Below, piece after piece: positions 42,562 to 49,689 of a DNA stretch of 64,000 nucleotides (position 1 is its first letter; every line of letters starts with the position of its first letter). The translations under genes and the position numbers were made by a program. Below the pieces are notes generated by a model, which saw only the letters and a program-made list of their open reading frames with translations, made no database searches and was not told where the DNA came from. The stretch is taken from NCBI RefSeq assembly GCF_000722545.1, contig NZ_JNVM01000017.1, positions 124,001 to 188,000 of the forward strand, read 5' to 3'. The stretch is from Paenibacillus tyrphae (GTDB taxonomy: Bacteria > Bacillota > Bacilli > Paenibacillales > NBRC-103111).

Positions 42562-43617
42562 CTAAAACCGGACTTCCTCGCCCGACTGGGCCGATTCGTA
42601 GATGCCGCACAGCATTTTCATCATTTCCACGCCGTCCTGTACCGGGCTGATCGTCTGCTCCCGGCCTTGGCAGCAAGCGATAAAATGGTCGATCTCGTTC
42701 TGGAAGCCGCGTTCGAAGTCAAATGTCAGAAGATCGATCTGCGGCGTTACATTCAAGATCGTATCGTGTCGCTCCGTGACAATCGTCAGCTCCGGCTCCA
42801 CTTCGACCCCGCCTTTGTCCCCGTACAATTTGACGGCGAATTCGTCTTTCTTGGCCTGAAGCGTAAAGCTGACATCAACGAGCAACGAGGCGCCGTTCTC
42901 GAAACGGATCAGCGCGTTCGCCAGATCCTCCACCGTATTGTGCTCGTTATAGTCGGCTGCCTTATAGTAATCCAAATATTGAATATGGCTCCGGTTACCC
43001 AGCTTCCGGTACGCATTGCCGCTGATCGATTTGACCTTCGGCTTACCCATCAAGTACCAGCACAGATCGATGATATGAACGCCGAGATCGATGAGCGGAC
43101 CGCCGCCCGAGCGCTCGATATCGGAGAACCAGCCGCCCGGATTGCCGAGCCTGCGCAAGCAGGTCGCTTTGGCGTAATAAATTTCGCCCAACTCGCCCGC
43201 ATCGATGAACTTCTTCAGCACGCGCACATTGGTGCCATACCGGCGCACATAGCCGATCTGCAGCGTCTTGCCGCTCCGGCCGACCACCGCCTCCACCTGA
43301 AGCGCTTCCTCCACCGTCTTGCACAGCGGCTTCTCGCACAGCACGTGCTTACCCGCCTCTAAGGCGGCAATGCTGATGGCGGCATGGCTGTCGTTCCACG
43401 TGCACACGCTCACCGCGTCGATATCGGGATCAGCAAGCAGTTGCTTGTAATCCGTATATACTTTTCCCGCCCCGTAGGCTTCCGCCTTAGTTTTCGCCCG
43501 CTCCTCGTTCAAATCGCAGATCGCCGCAAGCTCCACCTCCGGGTTGTTGGCAAAAGCCTTCAAATGCAATTCCGAAATACTTCCCGCTCCGATAACGCCG
43601 ATTCTCACTTTACTCAT
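42562..43617 (-). CDS. Gfo/Idh/MocA-family NAD(P)-dependent sugar oxidoreductase
   Basis: A 351-residue oxidoreductase. The N-terminal Rossmann motif is Ile-Gly-Val-Ile-Gly-Ala-Gly-Ser-Ile-Ser (about residue 5-15), and the family hallmark Glu-Lys-Pro-Leu appears near 96 (Cys-Glu-Lys-Pro-Leu-Cys-Lys). The C-terminal domain has Asp-Leu-Gly-Val-His-Ile-Ile-Asp near 180. It would oxidise or reduce a sugar or cyclitol imported by the adjacent transporter. GGGAGG supports ATG 43617. It lies between the isomerase-like gene (38 bases upstream) and nanE (26 bases downstream). Confidence 0.9.
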   Translation of the reverse strand: MSKVRIGVIGAGSISELHLKAFANNPEVELAAICDLNEERAKTKAEAYGAGKVYTDYKQLLADPDIDAVSVCTWNDSHAAISIAALEAGKHVLCEKPLCKTVEEALQVEAVVGRSGKTLQIGYVRRYGTNVRVLKKFIDAGELGEIYYAKATCLRRLGNPGGWFSDIERSGGGPLIDLGVHIIDLCWYLMGKPKVKSISGNAYRKLGNRSHIQYLDYYKAADYNEHNTVEDLANALIRFENGASLLVDVSFTLQAKKDEFAVKLYGDKGGVEVEPELTIVTERHDTILNVTPQIDLLTFDFERGFQNEIDHFIACCQGREQTISPVQDGVEMMKMLCGIYESAQSGEEVRF

Positions 43618-43655
43618 GACGAATCCTCCCGATCCGAATATACCTAATTTTACAA

Positions 43656-44513
43656 TTATTTCCACATAGCGCGGACGTAATCCATGCCGATTCTAGCTCC
43701 CTGCCTACAATCTTCCATGCCTTCAAACTCGATGGACACGTACCCGTCGTAGCCCGACTCCTTAATAATGCGCAGCACCTCCGGCATATCGATGTCGCCC
43801 TGACCGACAATCGCCCCACGCAAATAGCTGCCGCCCGCCGACCGGAACCATCCTTCGCCGGGATTCCGATACGAAGGCCGGACGTAAAAATCTTTCACAT
43901 GCACCATTGAGGCGATGGGAATATTTTTGCTGACGGCCGGAACGGACAGCTCGTCGACGCACAGGAAATTGCCCACATCCAGCGTCGTCCGGAAATTATC
44001 CCGACCCACCCGTTCCACCAGGCGCTGCACCCGGTCGCTGTGCTGGATGTAATACCCGTGATTTTCCACGCTGGTGACGATTCCGTACGAAGCGGCATGA
44101 TCGGCTACCTGACGGCAAGCCTCCGCCACCCGCTCCAGATCGGCTTCGAACCGGGAGATCGTCGTTTCCGGCAGCGGCCGGGACGCCGCATCGTGCCGCA
44201 TGAGCCGGATGCCCATACGGTGCGCAAGCTCGACGTGCTTTTTAACCCGCTCGATTTCCGCCAAGTACGCCTCGTCGGACTCCGTCACAAAGTTGGCGCC
44301 GATCGCGTAATTGGACAGCTCGATGCCGCACTGCGCCGCTTTTTCCCGGATCCGGTCCGCCAGCTCCGGCTGCTCCAGCAAGTCGTACTCCAGCGGCACG
44401 ATTTCCGCATGCTCGCCCCCGTTCTCCGCAATCCATTCGATGATGTCCAGGATGGTCCAGCCTTCGCGCTGCACCGCCTGATACAAGCTGTAGGAGCTGA
44501 TGCCCAGCTTCAT
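43656..44513 (-). CDS. Sugar phosphate isomerase/epimerase (AP endonuclease 2-like TIM barrel)
   Basis: A 285-residue TIM-barrel protein of the xylose-isomerase-like superfamily (IolE/IolI/YcjR type). It opens with Lys-Leu-Gly-Ile-Ser-Ser-Tyr-Ser-Leu, has Ser-Val-Glu-Asn-His-Gly-Tyr near residue 150 and Thr-Leu-Asp-Val-Gly-Asn-Phe near 180, and ends with a Val-Ser-Ile-Glu-Phe-Glu-Gly-Met-Glu-Asp metal-ligand strand near 265. Glu/Asp/His metal ligands are in place. The exact sugar is unknown. ATG 44513 is favoured over 44519 because of its 8-base spacing from GGAGG. It is 30 bases after the MalG-type permease gene. Confidence 0.88.
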   Translation of the reverse strand: MKLGISSYSLYQAVQREGWTILDIIEWIAENGGEHAEIVPLEYDLLEQPELADRIREKAAQCGIELSNYAIGANFVTESDEAYLAEIERVKKHVELAHRMGIRLMRHDAASRPLPETTISRFEADLERVAEACRQVADHAASYGIVTSVENHGYYIQHSDRVQRLVERVGRDNFRTTLDVGNFLCVDELSVPAVSKNIPIASMVHVKDFYVRPSYRNPGEGWFRSAGGSYLRGAIVGQGDIDMPEVLRIIKESGYDGYVSIEFEGMEDCRQGARIGMDYVRAMWK

Positions 44514-44543
44514 TGTCATTTCCTCCCCGGATGCTGCTTTTGG

Positions 44544-45431
44544 TTATTTCATCCCCGTGATGGAGATGCCCTCGATAAACTTTTTTTGCACGAAAAAGTA
44601 CAGAATGACGATCGGAACGGTGAACAAGGTCGAAGCCGCCATCAGCTGCCCCCAAGCCACTTGATTCTCGCGGATGAACTGCTTCAGCCCGATTGATAGC
44701 GTCCACTTCTCCGGATCGTTCAAATAAATGAGCGGACCCTGAAAATCGCCCCACGCCGCAAGAAACGTGAACAGTCCCACGGTTAAGATCGCCGGCTTCG
44801 CCAATGGAAGAATAATTTGCGCATAGGTGCGGAACTCCGAAGCGCCGTCGATTTTCGCCGACTCCGTCAGCTCGTGCGGGATGCCCATAAAAAACTGCCG
44901 CACCATGAAAATGTAGTACGCCATGCCGGTGCCGAACCACGAGGAAAGCACGATCGGCCAGTACGAATTGATCAGCTCCAGCTTGTTGAACAGCACATAA
45001 AGCGGAATCATCGTCACTTGAAAAGGAAGCATCAACGTACTCATCATGACGAGGAACAGCGCATTTCTGCCCTTAAACTGAATCCGTGCAAACCCGTAAG
45101 CGACAAGCGGCGCGATCACGACAACACCGAGCACGCAAAGGGCGGAAATCAACACCGTATTCATCGTGTATTGGAAGAACGGAATGGCCTTCATCGCATT
45201 GACGTAGTTGCTCCACTGGACCGTCTCGGGCCACCAGCGGACCGGCACGACGAAGATTTCTTCGTCGGTTTTGAGCGACGTAATGACCAGCCAGACGAAC
45301 GGCAGCAAAAACAGCAGGCCGACGAGCACGAGCGGCAGATGCGTCACCCAGCTTGGACGTGCCCCGAGGGCGCTCTTCCGCTTATTCCGGCTAACGGATA
45401 AGGAAGACGTTGCGGCAGTTGCCTTGGACAT
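44544..45431 (-). CDS. Sugar ABC transporter permease (MalG-type)
   Basis: A 295-residue inner-membrane permease with a hydrophilic, basic N-terminal extension of about 30 residues, then six membrane segments. The EAA loop is Glu-Ser-Ala-Lys-Ile-Asp-Gly-Ala-Ser-Glu-Phe ... Leu-Pro-Leu-Ala-Lys-Pro near residue 190. The C-terminus Gly-Ile-Ser-Ile-Thr-Gly-Met-Lys is typical of MalG/LacG types. Its ATG overlaps the MalF-type stop by one base (TAATG), implying translational coupling. Confidence 0.92.
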   Translation of the reverse strand: MSKATAATSSLSVSRNKRKSALGARPSWVTHLPLVLVGLLFLLPFVWLVITSLKTDEEIFVVPVRWWPETVQWSNYVNAMKAIPFFQYTMNTVLISALCVLGVVVIAPLVAYGFARIQFKGRNALFLVMMSTLMLPFQVTMIPLYVLFNKLELINSYWPIVLSSWFGTGMAYYIFMVRQFFMGIPHELTESAKIDGASEFRTYAQIILPLAKPAILTVGLFTFLAAWGDFQGPLIYLNDPEKWTLSIGLKQFIRENQVAWGQLMAASTLFTVPIVILYFFVQKKFIEGISITGMK

Positions 45432-46357
45432 TAGCGCTCACCTCCGTAATACACCCAGCGGGCCGATGTTTTGAAGACCAGGAAGGTCAGCAGGAAGACG
45501 ATAACGAACAGCACCCAGGCCATCGCCGACGCGTAGCCCATCCGCAGGAACGAGAACGCCGTCTGGTACAAGTAAACCGCGTAGAACAAAAGCGAATTTT
45601 CCGGTCCGCCGATCGCCTGCCCGTTACCGTCTGCGAACACGTAGCCTTGCGTGAACATTTGCAGCGCCCCAATGACGCCCATGATGACCTGAAATAGCGT
45701 CATCGGCGAGATCGCCGGCAGCGTGATGTGGCGGAACTTTTGCCAGGCGTTGGCTCCGTCGATCTCCGCCGCTTCGTAATACATGCGCGGCACATCCTGC
45801 AGGGCAGCCAAATACATAATGCTCGCCGTCCCCGTTCCCCAGAAGCCCATCAGGATCAGCGCGGGCTTCGTCCATTGCGGCTCCAGCAGCCAGACGGGCT
45901 GCGGCAATCCCAGCATGCCCAGCAGCTCGTTGATCAGCCCGTACTGCGCGTTCAGCAGCCACATCCACAGCAGCGTCGCGGCAACTGTCGGCACGAGCGT
46001 AGGGAGAAAATAAATCGTACGGTAGAGCGATTTTCCTTTGACGTTTTTGTTGAGCAGCAGCGCAATGCCGAGCGCAAACGCCAGATGCGGGAACAGCCCG
46101 AACACCGCCATAAAAAGCGTATTGTACAGCGATTGCCACACCTTGCCGTCCGTGACCAGCTCCGCGTAATTCGCGGCGCCCACCCACTGCGGAGCTTCGA
46201 ACAGGTTGTACTCCGTCAGGCTGTAATAGAACGAAGATACGATCGGCAGCAGCTGAAACAGCAAAAATCCGATCAGCCACGGACTGATAAAACACAACCC
46301 GACGAAGAGACGCTGGCGCTCTCTGCGCTTAATTCCGATTCGATTGACTGCATCCAT
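45431..46357 (-). CDS. Sugar ABC transporter permease (MalF-type)
   Basis: A 308-residue inner-membrane permease with six membrane segments. The EAA loop Tyr-Glu-Ala-Ala-Glu-Ile-Asp-Gly-Ala-Asn-Ala-Trp ... Leu-Pro-Ala-Ile-Ser-Pro is near residue 205. It partners the MalG-type protein. GGAGGAGGG points to ATG 46357; the frame extends 18 codons further upstream without a ribosome binding site. It follows the binding-protein gene by 74 bases. Confidence 0.92.
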   Translation of the reverse strand: MDAVNRIGIKRRERQRLFVGLCFISPWLIGFLLFQLLPIVSSFYYSLTEYNLFEAPQWVGAANYAELVTDGKVWQSLYNTLFMAVFGLFPHLAFALGIALLLNKNVKGKSLYRTIYFLPTLVPTVAATLLWMWLLNAQYGLINELLGMLGLPQPVWLLEPQWTKPALILMGFWGTGTASIMYLAALQDVPRMYYEAAEIDGANAWQKFRHITLPAISPMTLFQVIMGVIGALQMFTQGYVFADGNGQAIGGPENSLLFYAVYLYQTAFSFLRMGYASAMAWVLFVIVFLLTFLVFKTSARWVYYGGER

Positions 46358-46431
46358 CTCCGGCCCTCCTCCTCTTCGATGTCCGGGACGCGCGATCGGT
46401 CCGATAACCACATGCGCGCGCCCTACCGTTC

Positions 46432-47784
46432 TTATTTCTTGCTCGCTTTATCCGCTTTCGGCTGGATTTTGGCCAGCACGTTGTCCATGGCCTGCTGCGG
46501 CGTGATCTGGCCTTTGAGCGCTTTTTCCGTTTCTTCGTTCAACGCCTGCAAATATTCGTTGATATAGACGCTGTTCGGAAAACCGTTCAGATTCGGGCTC
46601 TTTGCGCTCTCGAAAAATTCCCACAGCGACTTCGTCGCTTCGTTCTTGGTCAGCTTCGGGTTATCCAGCGCACTCAGCAGCACCGGAATCGTCTTCGCTT
46701 TGGTCGCGTACTCGATCTGCACATCCTCCGACAAGAAATACTGCATCACTTTCCAGGCCGCTTCCTTGTTCTTCGCTTTGGCCGGAATGAACATGGCGAC
46801 CGGGCTGACCATGCCCGCATTCTTCAGCTCGGGCCGGTCTTTCGGATAAGGGAACGGAGCGACGCCGATCACTCCGCCTTCACCACGCTTGTCGTTGTAC
46901 ATGTTCTCCCAGCCGATCATCATGCCGAGCTTGCCGGTGACAAGCGGGTCCTGTGGCGTATCGGCCTTGCCCATGCCGGATTTGAACTTGGAGATGCCCT
47001 CGCTGCCGAACTCCTTGTAATACTCCGTCTGGTAAGCGATCGCATCGACGTTCGCCTTTTGGGCGGCCGTCAGCTTGCCCTTGCCGTCATCCCAGGAGCC
47101 GCCGAAGATGATCGGCCAGAAGACGTTGTCGATCCACGGATAGTCGGGGATGAAGCCGACTTGCTCGTAGCCGTTTTTGCCGTCCTTCTTGGTCAATTTT
47201 TTCGAGACCTCGAACATCTCCTCAAGTGTTTCCGGCGGCTTGGAAATCCCTGCATCCTGAAACATCTTCTTGTTGTAGTACAGCCGGCTTGCCATGCTCA
47301 TCGAGATCGGGAAGCCGTATACTTTGCCGTCCACCTTCATGCGCTCCAAGGCGGCGGGAATAATTTTCTTCGTATCGAAGTTCGCCTGCTTGACAAAATC
47401 GTCAAGGTTCAGCACCGCACCCGCTTCGGACCATGGACCGATGTTGTTCCAGAACGTGAACATCAGATCGGGCGCGCTGCCGCCGGAAATGGCGGTGAGC
47501 TGCTTTTGCGGGTCCTGGTTGCTCAGCGCTTTGACCGTAATTTCGTTCTGGCTGGCGTTGAAAGCCGACACCATCTGATCGAGGACGGCCGCTTTATCGC
47601 CGGTGTAATGGTTCCAGAGCTGAACCGTTACTTTCCCTTCCGTTTTCCCGTCGCCGGAGGCAGCTCCGGACCCGGACCCCGTTCCGCCCGCGTCCTTGCC
47701 CCCGGCGCATCCGCTAAGTCCTGCCGCCGCCAGCACGGTCGCCAGCAGCGCCGTCATCGTTTTATGCGTTGTATTCCGAATCAT
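46432..47784 (-). CDS. Sugar ABC transporter substrate-binding lipoprotein
   Basis: A 450-residue MalE-like binding lipoprotein. The lipobox Leu-Ser-Gly-Cys gives a lipidated Cys near residue 26, followed by a Gly/Ser-rich linker and the mature domain (Val-Gln-Leu-Trp-Asn-His-Tyr-Thr-Gly near 58; Thr-Phe-Trp-Asn-Asn-Ile near 110). It should bind an oligosaccharide for the two permeases downstream. AAAGGGTGG precedes ATG 47784. First gene of the operon ending with the DUF4127 gene. Its own leader is about 165 bases long. Confidence 0.9.
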   Translation of the reverse strand: MIRNTTHKTMTALLATVLAAAGLSGCAGGKDAGGTGSGSGAASGDGKTEGKVTVQLWNHYTGDKAAVLDQMVSAFNASQNEITVKALSNQDPQKQLTAISGGSAPDLMFTFWNNIGPWSEAGAVLNLDDFVKQANFDTKKIIPAALERMKVDGKVYGFPISMSMASRLYYNKKMFQDAGISKPPETLEEMFEVSKKLTKKDGKNGYEQVGFIPDYPWIDNVFWPIIFGGSWDDGKGKLTAAQKANVDAIAYQTEYYKEFGSEGISKFKSGMGKADTPQDPLVTGKLGMMIGWENMYNDKRGEGGVIGVAPFPYPKDRPELKNAGMVSPVAMFIPAKAKNKEAAWKVMQYFLSEDVQIEYATKAKTIPVLLSALDNPKLTKNEATKSLWEFFESAKSPNLNGFPNSVYINEYLQALNEETEKALKGQITPQQAMDNVLAKIQPKADKASKK

Positions 47785-47955
47785 GTCAGCCACCCTTTCG
47801 ATAGTGAGTTTTCGGTCTTGCCGCCTTCTCTCCCCTCCACGGCGAGCCGGAACGCTCCGGGCTTTCCGCTTCAGGCGGGTACATGCTAAATAGTCGCCTG
47901 CTCTGACTCCTTCAGTACATCGGACAAGACTAAATGAAAATCACCTCCTACAATT

Positions 47956-47983
47956 AATATAAAAACGGAATAATCCTCCACAA
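47956..47983 (-). promoter_or_regulatory. Candidate promoter of the second sugar operon
   Basis: On the minus strand TTGTGG (47978-47983) and TATATT (47956-47961) are separated by 16 bases, about 170 bases upstream of the binding-protein start. The 378-base gap 47785-48162 holds this promoter, a Shine-Dalgarno-like AGGAGGTGA at 47941-47949 with no useful frame behind it, and an inverted repeat at 48063-48097, but no gene that I can support. Confidence 0.5.
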
Positions 47984-48062
47984 AAGAGCATACTTCGGGA
48001 CAATTTTCCTCGGTCTGCCCCTTCTGCACGAATTCGCCGCATTTGGGTGCCAGCCGTGGCTT

Positions 48063-48097
48063 CCCTCTCTACGTTGAAATATCGGACGTAGAGAGGG
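48063..48097. repeat. Perfect 12-bp inverted repeat downstream of the second binding-lipoprotein gene
   Basis: CCCTCTCTACGT (48063-48074) and its exact complement (48086-48097) are separated by 11 bases, 66 bases after the stop of the minus-strand lipoprotein gene. A hairpin terminator is plausible by position, but no T-tract follows on the minus strand. It could instead be a regulatory site. Confidence 0.5.
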
Positions 48098-48162
48098 TGG
48101 CTTTGCGTCGCGAAGCGGTCTCCATCGCCGCGCAGCCGCTCGTACTCGCCGCGCCAGACTCG

Positions 48163-49689
48163 TCATCGCCGCTTGTTCCGCAGAAACGCGTCGATCTGGC
48201 GCTGCTGCTCCGACCCGATCGCCTCTAGCAGCACACCGGCTTCCGCTTCGAAACGCGGCCACGCTTCCTCCGGGTCGAGCACTCCGTTAAACAGCGGCGT
48301 GTAGTACTCCGCCTCGATCCTTGCGTACGCGTTCAGCTCGTTCTGTACCGGAGTTCCGTCGAACTGGAACCCGGTCAGTAGATCCGGCGTAAAATGCTCC
48401 GCCCGCCGAATAAACCAGTCCAGCGCCTCGGTGCGGTCATCGGTCGCCGGCACGCGGTCGTCGTCCGGGTTCCACAACCAAACGTACGGGAACTGCTGAT
48501 AGCCGCTTTTCAGCGTCCGGTAACGGTCTGTCCCTACGGACTCCCAATGGACGCCTGGAAGTCCGTACGCCAGCAGGTCGTAGTTGTCCTTCTCGTTGGC
48601 CCAATTGAGGAACTGGATCGCTTCCTCTTTGTGCTTGCTGGTCACCGGAACCGCGATAAAATTCCATTGGGCGAAATTCGACAGGTTCGCTTTCAGAATG
48701 TCCTGATAAAAGGTCACGCTCTCCAGCTCTCCGCCCGCTGCATGCCGCTTCAACTTTTCCTGATTCCCCTCGTCAACCGAGAACGAGCCTGCCGGGAAGA
48801 TCGCTACCTCGCCCGAGAAGCCCGGGTCTTGAAAATCCTTGATGCCAAGCACGTTCTGATGCATGACGCCGTCCACATACAGCCGGCGCGCCTCGCGAAT
48901 CCAGTCGCGGACCGGCGAGTCCTTTTCGCGAAACAGATTGTGCACCTTGCCGTCATTGCGCTGGTAATACAGCATCAGGCTGCTACCCAGTGCCTGCGTC
49001 GGCCGGATCTGTTCCTGCGCATCATCGTAATGCCGGAACGCCGCCTGACTATAGAGCTGCTGCGACGTATTCCCCGCTGCGATCAGCGGCACGATGCCGG
49101 GCTCCTTCTGCTTCAGCAGGTAGGCGAACCGGATCAGCTCTTCGTAGCTTTGGATCGGCGGCACGCCAAGCTTCTCGCGAAGGTCCTTGCGGACGAAATA
49201 TGAGTGACCCATCGTATAGGAGACGCCTAGCGGGATCGCCATAATTTTGCCGCCGTACCGGTTGGCCTCCCACATCGGCCGGGGCCGCTTGGCGAGGATC
49301 GTCTCCCCGTACTTCTCTAGCAGCACGTCGAGCGGCTCGTAGTACCCGTTGGAGATCATCTCGCTCAAATGCAGCCACGGCGCGTCGAAGACGAGATCGA
49401 TCTCCTCACCCGAAGCCAGTGCCACCTCGGATACCCGGCCGAAGTCGTTCCATGGCACGAACTTGATGTCGAGGCTCACGTTGAGCGTTCCCGCCAGACG
49501 CCGCTGTGCTTCCTTCAGCACAAGGTCGTAGTCGGCGGCCCGATCGCCCGGGAGCATGATGCGGAGCGTCACCGGAGAAGGCGTGGCGGCCGGAGCCGTC
49601 CGGCCCGCATCGGAAGCGGAAGGCCCTCCGCAGCCCGCAGGCAAGAGAAGCGCAGCGAGCAAGCAGCCCCATCGCAGCGAACGGTTCAT
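48163..49689 (-). CDS. Substrate-binding lipoprotein coupled to a membrane AraC regulator
   Basis: A 508-residue lipoprotein (LplA/YtcQ-like). The lipobox Pro-Ala-Gly-Cys places the lipid Cys at about residue 18; a Pro/Ala/Thr linker follows, then a binding fold (Trp-Asn-Asp-Phe-Gly-Arg near 75, Asp-Leu-Val-Phe-Asp-Ala-Pro near 95). It has no permease genes next to it; the nearest are those at 44.5-46.4 kb, which already have a binding protein. Its ATG overlaps the stop of the upstream AraC regulator gene (ATGA) and also has GGAGGGG 7 bases before it. It may present ligand to that sensor or serve as an alternative receptor. The frame runs on upstream, but only in the shadow of the regulator gene. 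Confidence 0.85.
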   Translation of the reverse strand: MNRSLRWGCLLAALLLPAGCGGPSASDAGRTAPAATPSPVTLRIMLPGDRAADYDLVLKEAQRRLAGTLNVSLDIKFVPWNDFGRVSEVALASGEEIDLVFDAPWLHLSEMISNGYYEPLDVLLEKYGETILAKRPRPMWEANRYGGKIMAIPLGVSYTMGHSYFVRKDLREKLGVPPIQSYEELIRFAYLLKQKEPGIVPLIAAGNTSQQLYSQAAFRHYDDAQEQIRPTQALGSSLMLYYQRNDGKVHNLFREKDSPVRDWIREARRLYVDGVMHQNVLGIKDFQDPGFSGEVAIFPAGSFSVDEGNQEKLKRHAAGGELESVTFYQDILKANLSNFAQWNFIAVPVTSKHKEEAIQFLNWANEKDNYDLLAYGLPGVHWESVGTDRYRTLKSGYQQFPYVWLWNPDDDRVPATDDRTEALDWFIRRAEHFTPDLLTGFQFDGTPVQNELNAYARIEAEYYTPLFNGVLDPEEAWPRFEAEAGVLLEAIGSEQQRQIDAFLRNKRR

